A stretch of DNA of 64,000 nt from Fasciola hepatica (GCA_948099385.1 CANUEZ040000031.1:6627001-6691000), one strand, 5' to 3'. Positions 1 to 12,500 are shown, numbered from the stretch's first letter. A program made the numbers and translations. The notes: generated by a model not told the origin, from the letters alone.

Positions 1-480
1 CGCCTCTGGCACGTCGGAGCCGATGAGGAGGTCCACTTCATCATCTTCCCAGTCCACAACGGTGACATCGTTCAGATGGGGCCACCTAGTCAAGATTGCG
101 TTCACCGACCTTGGTGCTCGCATGGGGAGATCCGCTAACGTGAATGCCTCCGTTGGTTCAATTTCCTCGTTAGTGTCTAGAGAGATGAGTTGCATCCTTA
201 ATCTACCGGCAGTCATTACCTGTGTTTCGCCCACCGTGCTCTCTGCCAACGACGTCGCAACTTTAGCGAGTCCGTGTTTGGCGGCAAACCGCTCTTTCAC
301 TAGAGTAGTGTCGGATCCACTATCGACAAAAGCCAAAGCTTTGACCACCTCAGTCGGGGTCACTACTCCCACGACAACTACTCCTAGATGCGAAGGTTTA
401 CTGGCAAACTGCGACGTTGAACAAATAACACTGGGCTTGGTACTCGCCTCGGGTAAAGTTACTCTCGCCTGGTGCACCAA
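1..480 (-). pseudogene. BEL/Pao aspartic protease (DUF1758-like), partial
   Basis: One uninterrupted minus-strand frame runs from the stop at 481 to the window edge (160 codons). The hydrophobic-hydrophobic-Asp-Ser-Gly-Ser active-site motif is ALAFVDSGSDTTLV, with the catalytic Asp codon at 322-324. A later conserved block, DDEVDLLIGSDVPEA, sits at the edge and corresponds to the Leu-Leu-Ile-Gly-x-Asp flap-distal motif of BEL proteases. The enzyme would cleave the Gag-Pol polyprotein. This is the best preserved stretch of the element, with both motifs intact. The region probably continues into RT outside the window. Confidence 0.88.
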
Positions 481-483
481 TCA

Positions 484-663
484 GTGGTGTCTGCCCGTGC
501 AGCCCTCGTAACCACATCGTTTCCTTGTCCTACATGCTGCCTCTCGGTGCGTGGTGTTGAGACAAATAAAACACGCTCCTGCCATCCTCGCCATTCCCCA
601 CCGTTCGTCTATTGTGGCGCTGCCGAACTTGGGGCATTCTGGTAGTCCGTGGCTAGCATCACA
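484..663 (-). pseudogene. BEL/Pao Cys/His zinc-knuckle region
   Basis: After a frameshift at about 670, the minus strand reads a Cys/His-rich segment starting at the Cys codon 661-663. It contains C...H-x-L-x-x-C (SHGLPECPKFG), then ACFICLNTTHREAAC, then further Cys residues and a terminal His-His pair at 484-489. Paired Cys-x-x-Cys-Leu with a following His and Cys is the usual BEL/Pao nucleocapsid arrangement and would bind RNA through zinc. The codon just after the His pair is TGA (481-483), where the family normally has Arg or Lys. Such a change fits one C-to-T mutation of CGA. Confidence 0.8.
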
Positions 664-678
664 GGATCTGCAATTTGG

Positions 679-1731
679 TTGCGCCGTGGCATCGCGTGAA
701 ATGGCGTGCGCTTGGTTCTACGTTGGTATTTTGGATGTTCCCGTGCAGAAGTTTGAGCCTGGCTAGTGATAGATTTGCTCAATTGGTTACTGTCCCGGAT
801 AAGTCGGCTGAACCTGCTGTCGACTATCTTGGTTTGCCTGTCCAAGTATTCGGTCAGGTCTTCGAAGTTAGCCTCCCTGTCTCTTCGGCTTATCCGTTCC
901 GCTTCTTCCGCCCACCGACCCTGCAGTTCGGGAGAAAGGTGACGGACTATGTTCTCCAAAGTGTGCATGGCATCCAGGCCAGCCCTGTAACCTAAGTTGT
1001 CGAGGGCTATTGAGCAGTTTCGCATCTTAACAACCAAGTCGGCCATTGTGTAGACGTCGCCCTTGGTTCTCTTTGCCTTTAACATCACACCCTCTATTAG
1101 GTTACTGGCTACTCTGAACGGTTGGTCAAACAATTCCCTTAGAATCTTCTTTGCCCTGTTCCGGGTCGAGCATGGTACACCCGTCGATAGCTTCTCTTGC
1201 TCGGCCTCGACAGTAGTGAGTCAGGTAGAGAAGCCCTTGCCCAGGGTCGGTTACCTTATTTTCGACGAACGTCTCGAACTGCTTGACAAACTTGCAATAT
1301 TGTTCAGCTCGCCCGTCGAAAACCATTAGTTCCACCCTTGGCAAATCGATCGATGGTGCTTTGCAGTCGGCGACCGGCGTAGAGCTCCCTATCTTATTTC
1401 ACCCTGATCTATCGGAAGTGTCGAAGTCGCCGGTCTCGTGCTCTCGCTCTTTTTGTGTACACATCTTTTCTGTTTCCTGGGCCTGTTGTCTAACCGATAA
1501 CAACTGTCGTTCTTGGTCTAATATTTTCAGTCTATATAGATCAACATCCTTACAATTCATATTGCCCTCAGTAACACATGAACTAGCACTGACAGGACTG
1601 GGCGATCTAACATCAACTGAAGAATCAAATGTACCCAGAACCTCTTCAGTGACTTGCGGTGTTATTTCCTGTCCAGAGTCCAATGTTTTCAATCCCTTTC
1701 TTGGCATTTCGCTTGTTTTTCTTCGTTCCAA
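679..1731 (-). pseudogene. gag: BEL/Pao gag pseudogene (DUF1759-like)
   Basis: The start is the Met codon at 1731. About 110 codons of charged, Gln-rich, probably coiled-coil sequence (RLKILDQERQLLSVRQQAQE) end at a stop at 1399. The next segment, in another frame (about 1400-1126), reads LPRVELMVFDGRAEQYCKF, which matches the family pattern of a Leu-Pro-x-Leu/Val-x-Leu...Phe-Asp-Gly stretch followed by an aromatic Phe-x-x-x-Phe helix. A third frame, open from 1133, holds the remaining alpha-helical Gag (NIVRHLSPELQGRWAEEAER). Gag packages element RNA in cytoplasmic particles. The two internal frameshifts show a dead copy. ORF-like readings of the plus strand here are shadows. Confidence 0.82.
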
Positions 1732-1744
1732 ATTGATCTATTGA

Positions 1745-2880
1745 GTATTGTAATGCATATTTGAGCAAAGCGTAGTCAAATTCGCAACGGATCCCGAAAT
1801 CAAAAGGCGATTAACCGTGATATTCTGCGATACTAGATTATTGCATGAACAGTGATACCAAAAAGATACAAACCTCAATAATGCGATCACAAGGACTCAA
1901 CAAACGAGAAGCCGAATTGCAGCGTGTGAGCAAACAGCACGTGCTTCACGCAGGTCCAGAACAAGGATGTGCCAAAGTAACGCTGTGGGCGCGAACAAAC
2001 AACAATTGGTCCATAAAAAGAAACAGTTCGTAAAGACACATCAATAGTGTAGGCAAGTGAGTGATGTGAAAAAACACTGAATCGAACGGGTTTTAGGGGG
2101 ATTTCGCACAACCGTCGGTTACAGTTGCATCTATTGCACCTGAGAGAAGCTCACTCAAGAAGCGACAGATACACAACTCCAACGTAGCTGATGCTTCCCC
2201 AGACTCCACGGCCGCCAGTAGAACTTCAAGGCCAACACAAAGCCTGAACAGTTCGTGCCTGGCAATTAGCCGAAATTTTCCCCGGCAGGCGAGAAGAAAA
2301 ACCGATAGGCGAATAACCAATGTCCACTGAGAGCCATTCCTTCATGAAAACAGTATTTTCAGGTTTTATGTCTCCCAGAGGCAACTGGGGCTACAGCTTG
2401 GGCATGCTTCAACCTGGAAATTTCTGATCTGCTCTAGATTTTGAGTTAGCTGCTTGTAGCTGGCTTTGAAATTATGTGGACAAAACCCGAGAAGGGTCAG
2501 CCTTCCCGTTGAGCAAGGCCGGTAAAACCGAACTATCAAGACCCCTTGAAGTGGTCCTAGGGTCCGGGGCTGGAGCTAGCACAGAACTAAAATGGTTCCG
2601 CCGGCTAAACGATGAATGAACACAATTGTTCCGGGGAGTGGAACCTGAAGACCTGGAAGGACACAAAATGTTTCTTAATGAACTCCGTGCACCACGAGCC
2701 AGTGAGGAGACGGACTCAGCGGTTAGGGATTTTTGGGTGTAGAAAGACCCCCTCACTTCCGGTGGAGGCCCTTGCGGATTGCATCCCAGTCAGTCCCGCC
2801 AAGCTAGTTCAATGTGAATTAAGCGCCGTCATCATGCCTTTCAAAGTTCTAGGCATCACAAGTGAGCAAGATGAACCGGG
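1745..2880. other. BEL 5' leader/LTR zone and unassigned sequence
   Basis: The 5' LTR of the BEL element should start here, but I see no convincing LTR boundary. A plus-strand frame at about 2104-2328 is open for about 75 codons and is Ser/Thr/Arg-rich (ending near RKTDRRITNVH). It could be the N-terminal or first-ORF part of the LINE that follows, but I cannot match it to a family. The rest, up to 2880, shows only short frames broken by stops. Confidence 0.4.
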
Positions 2881-5560
2881 AACCTGGCCACCTTTCAATT
2901 CACCAGCTTGATGGAGCTGAAGGAGACATGGTTTGGCGTAAAAAACTCTGGAGTCTGAAATGTCCCTATTTGGCTGTATCCTGTTTAGAGTTGACAGTTC
3001 TGCCCGAATAGTGGGAGAGGCTTTGTCGTCCTTCTAGTCGGGCTTTCCCACCTTACAGTTGGACGCGTATGTTGACCCACCGTCACTTGGTTAGGCCTTC
3101 TTGGGCCACAACATGCTAACAACTGGAGGTTTCATGGCTGCTGAGGTCGTTTATCGGACACTGGCAGCCCATCTTCCATATAGTTCTATGTCACTTCGTA
3201 GATAGGCGTGCCTTTGCAAATGTCTCACACTGAGGGGTTTTGATTCTCCGCATATTGATTGGAGGTCAGTTAGAACCACCACCGGGGCAGATTCTTTCTC
3301 CCGAGATTTACGCACAACCGTGTAAAAGTTGGCCTCAGGAGTTAACCCCGATACAATCTACTCTGGGCTCCGCCCTGGTTTTGGTGTTTCCCCCCGGGGA
3401 TTCGATGTTGACAGAATAGAGCATCTGACATCACTTAGGAGCAGTGACCATATGGCAATCAAAGTTCACTGGCACGATGGCCCCTCTCCAGCCCCTAGAT
3501 CACACACTGGCTGTGCTTGTGGCCAGCCCTATTTGGGGATACCCGAGTGCGGCTTCAAAGGTGGCTGCAGTTGGCCGTGATTTCCCTTGGACTCAGATGT
3601 AAATTTCGAAATGGAGGAGACTTGGGAGCTTATCCGTGACGGTACCTCATGATTATAAATACCTTATCTCCTCTTAGCCGACGAAGACCTTGTGCGGGGG
3701 GTCCACCGTTGTCTGACGCGGAGCTCGGGTGACCACCCACACGATGAACCTGGGTCAGGAAGGTATTCCGATGTACAGGTGACGGTTTTGACCTCTTTCG
3801 CCGGATTCGTTACCACTGTACCGAACAAAGATAAAGCGATGGCTTTTGGGGAAGCTTTCACAGGTGATACAATGCGATAACCCGAGCTCTTGTTTGCACA
3901 CCTTGAGCGCCTCTCCAGAGGGTAAGTATTTATCCCGGTGCAGATGGACACCATCGAACCGGTTGCATCAGAGACAATAGCCAAGTATTTCTTGGCTGTG
4001 TATCATGTGGAGAATGAGTACAAAATCCGAAGTTGTATGGCTCTCCTTTATTTATTAGGCTTGATTTCGTGAAGTCAGATAAGGGTAACAGGGACAAAGC
4101 CATCAAACCTCGCGGTTCACCAGGACCGGAGGAGGTGTATCCGACGATGTTGAAAGGGTTGGCCGACCAACCAGCTACACCGCTGACTTGATTTTTCAAC
4201 ACATCGTCGGTCTCTGATAGACTACCAGGGGAAAGGTAAATGTCTACCGTCATTCTTCTGTACAGGGGTGGAAAAAACACTCCGTGGCCAAAATTCATCC
4301 TGTCAGCATAGCTTTTGTTGCTAAAATGGTCACGAAAAAAGCTTGTGGCTTCTGAAATGTGTGAACCTCCGGAGCACTATCGGTTACTGTGCGCGCAGTA
4401 AAACTGTTTTTGAATAACAAACACGTTGTTTGCTCGTGAAAGTTGGTCTGAATTCAGGGCTGAGGAAAAGGTAGTGGATGTTATCTTTGTGAATTTTATC
4501 GAAGCTTTTGGTGCGTCTTCTGATAGAAAGCCTTCACCGAAATTCTGGGCCATGGGCATTTTGTGTCCTCATTGAATAGATGACTCATCGGTCTAGAGGG
4601 CCTTTTCATTTGAGGGTCTTACTAGCCCGGTTCTCGGTGTGTCCAGTCAGTCGTAGTTTGTCACAAGTCTACGAGTCAGGACCTCTGGTAATTCTTATTT
4701 CTGTGAATGACCAGTCACAGACTCTTCAATACCAAAGTGTTGTAAACGCCAACGACCTCAAAATGTGGCGCAAAATTTGTTCAGCAGAGGGCAGTAGGCT
4801 ATAGTAAAAGGACCTTTATGCACTGGTCAGCTGGTTGACCACCTGGTGATACCTATAAATCTGAAAGAGTGCGCCCGTAGGCCATCTGGCAGACCCGATG
4901 ACACTTCCGACCATTTTCTCTGCAGTTTCATAACCCGTCTCATGCTTGAAGAGAAAGAACCCGGATATGTCATCGCTCACAATCTGAAGACAGGAAGAAA
5001 AAAATTAGGAAGCTTGCTTCTCAGCCAAGAGAACACTTGACCCTGTTCGACCTTTATTCAGCTGTCTAGTCCCGGATAAGTTTCGATAGCTGTGCGCTTC
5101 AAGCGTAGGTTCTAGCTTGCTTTAAGGTAGTCCCGCTGTCTGCTCCTGCTCTGTGACAGGGTTGGTTCAAATGAAGCGAGCGCAAGGCGCCGACACAATT
5201 TGGATGGCCGGACTACTTGGGATCAGCTTTGAAGGACATTGGGAAGCTACCGGGTTGTTTGTTATAAGTGCGTTCCAGGTGACCACATCTTTATTAGGCG
5301 AAAAGCACTTGGTTAGATGAGCCAGGATCCGTCGTCATAATTCCAGCGCAGGCTTAGTGCTCTTGCTCAAGGGCACGTATTGGTGTTCTGTAAGGAAATG
5401 CCCACCGGTTATTCGGCCACATATCGATTATCGAGGAGAGTGACCAACCGCTGGAATGTTCCACCGACCGAAGTGGTGGGACAGGAAAAGGCGATAACCT
5501 TCAAGAGTGAAGTAGAACATACGCTGAGAAACTATTTGCAGAGCATCGACATCTAGCAGA
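2880..5560 (+). mobile_element. CR1/Jockey-like LINE, endonuclease plus reverse transcriptase, degenerate
   Basis: Successive frame-shifted plus-strand pieces follow the order of a LINE ORF2. Endonuclease: FRVDSSARIVG near 2980-3020 (family Phe-Arg-x-Asp-Arg-Ser...Gly-Gly), GFDSPHIDW near 3240-3265 (from Gly-Asp-Phe-Asn-x-Pro-x-Ile-Asp-Trp), and LRSSDHMAIKVHW ending near 3470 (the Ser-Asp-His motif). RT: SPGPEEVYPTMLKGLAD near 4115-4165, motif A VVDVIFVNFIEAF near 4470-4510, motifs B/C condensed as SGPLVILISVNDQ...NANDLKMWRKI (4670-4780), then LVIPINLKECARR (thumb). The C-terminus RRVTNRWNVPPTEVV lies near 5440-5480. Many stops and frameshifts show an old, dead copy. The 5' end is uncertain. 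Confidence 0.8.
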
Positions 5561-6610
5561 ATCAACTAGGCACAACGTGATGGGGTTCATACAGAATGAC
5601 TTTACACTACCCTCTAAGAGAAGACCGAAGAGTGGAGACTAAAGGTCGAATTCGTTGATCAAACAATAGTTTCAACTGCGCAGAGCCAACTTGAGGACTT
5701 CAGACATCGTCAAAATGTGGTACAACAGATCCTTCAAGGAATCCGTGATCCCTAGAAGTCTACTCCACTGTGTGCAGCCTTACTTAACTACTCTCTTTTT
5801 GTTTCTTCCTTCCAAGCCTATTTAACCATTCCCTCCCCAACCATTTTCTGATGCCCTGCAGTTTACAATATGGCTGCATCTCCGGAAAATATATATTCAA
5901 GACATTTATTCATTATCTCAGTTAGGTGGTTACTGCCTCACCATAACTCTCTCCTATAATGCGTCTAAATGACCACTATCAATCCAAAAACATATTTATA
6001 CTGACACATTCTTGTAGCACACAGCCCGTTCGTGGCGACAGTTTTCAGCCGATTTTTGGCCGGTTTGTTTAGTAGCGGTTTTGGTCAACAGAATATCACC
6101 TTGGAAATAGAAATTGTCGGATTATCTCAAAAATATAGAAACGGTGTGTAAATACGGCCATAAACTGCGTTACTCTCTCGTGAAAGTTTGATCTGCTTAA
6201 ACGGAACAGTGCTGGCCACATAAAATTATCTCCGAAAGTCCTCTGTACCAGTGGTTCGACTCCGCTCCAAATAGTTTAGGTGATCAGATTGTTGCACGCC
6301 GTCACTGTGTCAAGCTTTTTTTGGGTCTCACTTGTGTCCTCACATTTTTGAAACAATGCCATATGTCTTATAGAAAATCTCAAGATCATTGGCGGTAAGC
6401 CTGATTTACCAGCTTCGCAGTTCTTGATAATTGTACTATTGCAACGGTTTCATTTATGTTGCTCCCAGATATCCCGCATAGCTCTTCATAGTATAAGAGG
6501 CCAAGGCTAGTAGGCAAGGCTTTTTCAGTAACCTCAACTCTTGCAGAATATCCAGCGGATATATATGCTCTATTCCATGGTGTATGCGGATGGTTTGTGA
6601 ACATTCAGTG
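5560..6610. other. Unassigned intergenic sequence
   Basis: Downstream of the LINE C-terminus I see no coding signal. Frames are short and AT-rich. A T-arm-like hairpin near 6246-6262 has no matching acceptor, D-arm or A box (see rejected items). A short minus-strand frame at 6386-6604 (72 codons) may be a continuation of the gypsy-like remnant to its right, but it shows no motif I recognise. Confidence 0.4.
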
Positions 6611-6613
6611 AAT

Positions 6614-7340
6614 TTATCGTAACTTGTGGCAGTTGACCGTCGGTAAGTTTATTTTGCTTCTGTTTTCAGATCGATGAGATGGCAATGAAAGACCTTTGCA
6701 GATGGATTTCACAATAGCAAAGAAGCCAGTTTTAATCGCGGGAGAGGTGGAGGTTTCTATGCCCACGTCAAAAACTCCCAGTGCTTCAACGGGTTTTTGC
6801 TTGTGGTGAGTGCAATAAATCATGCGATGAGACGGTCGTCTATCGTGAAGGTGCAGTGATGAAGGAAAAACGAATCTCACGGGATAAAATCCGTGGCGTA
6901 AACATGTATCAATAGCTCCCTCGGAAACGAGCTGGCCTACGTAATTCAATATAGATGTCGCGTATGCGAATCCACTTTCAAAGGTAGTTTGCTGGTGACA
7001 AAGACTGATGGGTCGCTGGAATAAAAGTTCAGGCTGTAATAACCATGTGCTACAACCTCGATAGCCCTGCCTTTTTTGGTAATTCAATCACGGTATGAAG
7101 CCGAAGGACGTTTTCCTTACATGTATGTGTTATGCTAAGCGAAAATGTTCCGCTCTTCACCCTTCTCGTAACATGATATTCATGGCGTACATGTCTGCGT
7201 AATTTGCTTTTCCAATAATACAGGCTTAATTCAGACATCAAGTGCAATTGCTTGCTTTTGTTAAGCGCATTTTTATTTCTGCCGGTTTGTTTATTGCAGA
7301 AACTTCGTTTAGTTTTTGTGCGCATGATTGTTAACCTCAC
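6614..7340 (-). mobile_element. Possible Ty3/gypsy knuckle/protease remnant
   Basis: A 157-codon frame (7087 to 6614) is the longest minus-strand frame outside the BEL gag and one 161-codon frame. It contains GQLVSEGAIDTCL, which could derive from the Leu-Val-Asp-Ser-Gly-Ala active site. About 40 residues later comes KPVEALGVFDVGIE...KTGFFAIV, resembling the Pro-Leu-x-Val-x-Gly-x-Phe...Phe-x-Val-Ile strand pattern of gypsy retropepsins. Upstream, the 7340-7050 frame has LYYWKSKLRRHVRHEYHV...VKSGTF, which could be a two-knuckle Cys/His region with its Cys residues mutated. The catalytic Asp is not present, so this is a tentative family call. It could be a chance open frame. Confidence 0.38.
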
Positions 7341-8930
7341 GTTTATTCTTCCGCTTCTTCATCCACTTGTCCGAAATGAATCGAGAGAATGCCGTTATTA
7401 TGTACAACTCTTGCATAACAGAACATAATTTTGTGTTTACTCCACTTAAATTTTGTTGTTTATCTTTACATGCCGATATCTAAGCGATTTCTCTTACGCA
7501 TCACAGAAAAAAGAGGCACAGAGACTGTTGAAGTGATTGTATCGCGATAGTAGAATACGAAATTATATAGTGGGGAGGGTAATCGGAGGGGAGCAGCGGA
7601 AACCAATCATAAATGAATGAAAACTAACAGCTTTATAATTCAATAGGTAACAGCCGCCCAACCCATGCTCCAAAAATTGGTTTTCGGTAGTCCAAAAACT
7701 GGTTAGATAGGGTTAAAACCAACCGCTTTGTGAGGGGTTTTTCCACAAAGGCAAGGAGACCATATAGCAAACACAAACCTCAACCGGATCGGAGATAAAC
7801 ACAAGACAGATTCAGAAATGACCTTATTGAATCTCTTTTCAAAACTACTCAGAACACTCTAGAGCTGCTTTTTTGGTCTGCTTACTGGGTATCCAGGACA
7901 AGCAGCAGTATTAGACTCAAATTCTATTCTGTTTTGCGAGAAACCGACCAAGCTAACGAGCATTTCATATCACAGAAAATGGTCATTTCACCCTACTCCC
8001 ATCACCAAGTAGGTGAAGCATGTTTATCTCTCAAAAGAATACGGTTTTTTTCCGCCGTTCGTTGCATGCTGACTATACATCGTCCTTATACCTTGCACAT
8101 GCGATGACGCGGATTATCTCCTAATCTCACCATAAACCTGACTTAACTACAAGCTTCATCGCCTCAAGTGCTATGCTACATCGCAGAAATAATAACAACA
8201 AAATGGCTAGATCTTTTCATTGAAATCCACTCCAGATATCTCACCCACTTCAGCCTCCTAAAACCAAGAAAGACACAATCTGTACCTACAATGAGAATAA
8301 GTTTATGTTCGATAGTAAGCAACATGTGATATGTGAGAATAATATTGTCGACAGAATTATTCACTGTAACTCGGGTTAGGGATCGTCAGGTTGGTTTTGT
8401 TTGACTATTACTGCAAACTAAAACATATAAGTTTCGATCATCGATAACACAGGGGAGCACAGAGCCTACCTCACGGATCAAGTACGAAATTGGTATTAGA
8501 TGCCTTGTTATGTTCAAAGAATGGCTCTTCATAAAACCTGAGTTCAACATAGCACAAACGCGCAAGGATAATTCACTCGAAGCATTTTATTTTGGGGGAA
8601 AAAATCGCCCTATTCATGACCAAATTTACAAATATTCGGATTTGGAAATCTTATGAACAGCATATACATAATTTATGCACCGTAACCTACCAGGTCTAGT
8701 ATGCACTGCAAGCCGACATTTTTGTTTAATTTATCCCAGTTCTTCGTTTTCAAGAACTGATTTTGTGATGCACACCGTCAAAGATGTGGCAAAATACCCA
8801 AGACCTCCCGGTGAAAGTTGGACTTAATTTGGGATGAAATGGCTGGCAACGAGTACCCTGAAGGCCTGCACGGAATTTCATGGAATGTTACAAGGAGTAT
8901 AGTGATGAAAGTATCACAATATTTACTTAT
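7341..8930. other. Unassigned AT-rich sequence
   Basis: No frame longer than 62 codons and no recognisable transposon motif. A small internal repetition around 7665-7735 (ccaaaaattggtttt / ccaaaaactggtta / aaaccaacc) could be a short inverted or tandem motif, but its significance is unclear. Confidence 0.4.
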
Positions 8931-9500
8931 ATACATTTGCTTTACAAAACAGCATATTCAGTTCTACCGATTATCCTCGTGACGAAGCGGTACCATAATG
9001 ATTTTCCTTTTTGTCCTCCTGTGAGATGTGAACCTCCATTTTTCTTTGTTGAAGAATGATCAACCACTCATAGAGATAACTAATGCGCATTTTTACAGGT
9101 CTTTTGCTCTTCAACATGCTGTTATCTTCACGTACACAACTTCGCCCACACATAGACTTACACATGTTCACGTGCGTGTATATCCGTGGACACTTAGGCA
9201 GACTTTTTGTAAAGCTGTTCTCTACGTAGAGGTACTGGAGACGCAAAAAGATCTTCGGTAACAAGGAGGGCTTAATTTCTGTCGAGGCCAGATCACGAGA
9301 GCACTTGCGTCTGTGGCCCAAATTATAGCCGATAACTGTGTGCTGCCAGAAGTCAAACAATTCTGATGATTCAGGTAATCCTTATGCACTAAAGATACAG
9401 TCACTTCTGGTGTTCTGTTGTTAGAGCAGGTCCACAGGAGTTTGGCCAGCAGCTCAGTCGGGTTCGGACCTTCTAAGAGAGGATTCATCAGCTACCTTCA
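8930..9500. repeat. Dispersed repeat B, copy 1
   Basis: Alignable by eye along its length, in the same orientation, to 43950-44600. Anchors include an ACA-rich start (ttgctttacaaaacagca), the block atatccgtggacacttagg near 9181, and ggtgttctgttgttagagca near 9409 followed by gtttggccagcagctc. The two copies are clearly diverged, with many substitutions and small indels, so they are old. Neither strand shows a domain I know, and plus- and minus-strand frames are not conserved between copies. It may be the untranslated part or LTR of an element whose coding part is elsewhere. Confidence 0.7.
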
Positions 9501-12500
9501 CATCAAAAAAGACCTTGTGTGGAGGGCAACGCCTATGCAGATTATTTTTATATTTCAGGGCCGGCCAATAGATGAAGCTTACAAAAACTGTGTAGCGACA
9601 TCAGCTGGAATGCTATTGTCCGATGATGTCGACAACTCCATGTTTACCACGAGGCAACGTCTTCAAACTCTTCACTCTTTCAACTACCTTCTGCGGAGTA
9701 TTCTAGGCTGCACAAGGTCAATATATCATTAACTACTGTCAAGATACAACCATGGGTCCCCACCGTAAATGGCACCTGGGAAAACCCGGGCCATCCATCA
9801 TGAGACTCGCAAGGCCAGTGGGATAATTATCGCCAAAAACTCACAAAGTCGGGAAAGTGTTTTCTTTAATCATGGAAATATTGCTCTTAATGATCTTGTA
9901 AACTCCGTTTATGCTATTTGCCCTCATCCTGCCTTCTGTATCTCTTTTTCTTTCCACTATGCAGCCAAGTAAGTATACATTCCGAACAAAAACCATGCTA
10001 AAACTGGAAAATGAATGATGTACTCCTTCAGTGTTCTAGCTTTTAAGGCTAAGTTTTCACACGATTAGTCATCAAGCACCCTCCAAAGATGCCGCGGTAT
10101 TTGAAGAACTGAAAATACTCCTTCTTGAAACCAACTGTAAATGCTTGCTATCTTAAAATAACTCCTCTGTAGCTGCTGCTCCAATTTCGCTTAAAGCAAA
10201 TCAACTTCGTATTTTCATCCCTACTTTTCAAGATTGTGTTAAGTTCATGGAGCGTGAAAACAGACAGCGGCCATGGGGCAAGGGCGGCATAAACTGGCTT
10301 TTTGTTTGAAAGAATGCAACGGTAATCCATTCATGGACAAAACCCATCCTTGCTGTCTGGAGCGAGTTACCAAAATTTGCTCCCTTCGACCAAGACCCAG
10401 AAGCCGTTTGTCCTATCTCAAGAATCGCAAAACACCGGCGTCTGTCCCTGGAAGACACAGCTGTAGATTATGAACAACAGAAATCAGGGCGATGCACCAC
10501 GAAGGTTCGATTGTGTATATTGTCATTTTCTTCGAAGAAAATTTGGCGCTGCTTTTTGTTTTCGATTCCTTTTATTCGGTTGATGCTATAGGCAACTCTC
10601 GAAGCCTTCTGACGATTAATAACAATTTATCATCAATCATAAATCTACAGGCTCCCCAGATTCAGTTCATAGTTGACGTGAATTGGTCCCACTTCATTGG
10701 CCACAGCTATGTGATACAATAACTATCGGATGGTAACCCTTTATATCAAAAACAGTTTTCAATCAAACCGTCTTTGAAACGTGCACACGAAAACGTTTCG
10801 TGGGCCAACTCCTCCTTATGTGCGACTGTTCCACTTTTCTAAGTCATGATGTTTCAGATCCGGAGACCATGCAACACAAGAAAGGTGAAAATATTCGGGA
10901 AGTGTTAGATGAGGTGGTCCTCGAATAGGGAATTCCTACAAGCTTTCGGGGTACCACTTTCACAAGTTTCTTGGTAATTATTCATCGCTTGTTTAATCAA
11001 AGATAGTTTAGCGGTTTCGATCGGAATAATAGACCATGAGCAAATGACCATAAGACGGGCGTTTTAGATGGATAAGAAAAAGAGGTGTATCCCTTTCAGC
11101 TTGGTTTTGGCACTCTGGGAGCGGCCCAACGCGCATCTTGCTCGGCACGGGTAGCCTTGCCTGATAATCTTATAGATGTGGTCCAGCCTAGACCAAACGT
11201 TAGTTCAGTAAGAGCCACCGCATACCCAAGTGGGAGTGCTTTGAGAGTGCTGTTTGAGGCATCACTACAGCCCGACAATCTAAAATCACAGACAACAGTG
11301 GCCGCTGCTTAACCCCCACTGTCCGTGCATGCCTGAAAGTTTTTCAATATCCCTCGTTTATGCACCAGGAAATACTGTCAAGTGCAAGTGCAAACGTTAG
11401 CAAGTGCGCAAATTGCCTTTCTTCCCGGCTAGAAGCTTTTGATCAAATCGCTGATCAGTCAAGCCAATATTCACCTTGACTCGAACTACCTGCACATCAC
11501 ACTCACAGCAACTCACTGCTGGCCAAATATTCCATCTAATTCCTTGCCTCAGAAATAGTCACATGCCTCAAGAAGGCGAACAGTGCTGTAGTATCCAACG
11601 TTGAACGTAGATTACTTCTCTAGGCGTGAAACCTGGATCTGCAACCATGGTACTGTGCCAGAGTACGCGCAGCCCTGCGAAACACTTCTGCTTGTTCTTC
11701 AGTTTGCTACCAAGGAGAATACCGGAGAATGAAGTTGCCGACGGTCTTCTGTCTTTGCCGATGCCGGATTGAAACGCACAAAGATACTTCCCAACAAAAC
11801 TCCATTATGGACATGTGCTCATAACAGCCCTGACAATAGCAATGGCCCCGGTGTACATTTGACCAGAAGTTCTTCCGGTAAGCCTAATTCACTAAACGTT
11901 AACCATCAAACGAAAAACTCCACCTGTAGTTGATTGCAAAATGACTGTTGGCCCCGATAGTTCGTCAATCTTCCCTCCATCTAAGGCGCTTGTCAAACGT
12001 CGAAATCCACAGAATGGACTCAACAGATCAGTCCAAAAAATACTCTTCTCGACGTCCGCAAAACTGTTAAAGGTGCCCCTCACACCCAGACCCGTAACAA
12101 AGATTTACATCGAGATTCGAATGACACGATTTCCTCCCCTGGTTCAGCGAATGTTCGGTCGAATTACCAAACAACCCGTACACCGAGTATTTGGATATAG
12201 CGGGAGCAGGCTCACTTAGAAGTCCAAAATCCAACACTGGATAGAAGAAAACAACCCAAAATATGGCTTGAATTCGGCAAACCTTCAGTTGTCAACAGAA
12301 AAACTAGGCATTTCTCGCAAAACTCAGCAAATAATGGGATTGGATTTATTCGCTCCAGCACTCGTAGTGAATCTCTAGAAAAAGTATATCACGGCCGGCA
12401 ATCTCACCTCCTAGATCCTGGCCTAGCACGCCAACCTCAATCAGTCTTTTGTCTCCGGGTGCAGGAAAACCCGTGAAAGCATTTCACCATTAACGAGAAA

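Larger units (their letters stand above)
1..1731 (-). mobile_element. BEL/Pao LTR retrotransposon, 5' internal part (truncated by window edge)
   Basis: Reading right to left, the minus strand carries in order a Gag with a DUF1759-like segment, a BEL-type Cys/His knuckle array and a retropepsin. This order is typical of BEL/Pao elements, which copy themselves through an RNA intermediate using a Gag-Pol polyprotein. The frame is broken near 1390, near 1150 and near 670, and there is an in-frame TGA at 481-483, so this copy cannot make a full Gag-Pol. RT, RNase H and integrase would lie left of position 1. The 5' LTR should lie right of about 1745, but I could not define its TG...CA ends or a primer binding site. 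Family assignment is firm. The subfamily (fluke Sinbad-like or other) is not resolved. Confidence 0.88.

Noticed and set aside
551..1744. Plus-strand frames opposite the BEL gag
   Set aside because: Antisense shadows of the minus-strand gag, knuckle and protease frames.
6240..6270. tRNA-like T arm with an exact B-box-type ggttcgactcc and a 5-base stem
   Set aside because: No acceptor stem, D arm, anticodon arm or A box upstream at the correct distance. A single T-arm match is expected by chance in 64 kb.
11941..12219. Gypsy protease from DSSSIFPPSKAL
   Set aside because: Only a faint pocket resemblance. No downstream flap, Leu-Gly-x-Asp motif or RT follows in order.
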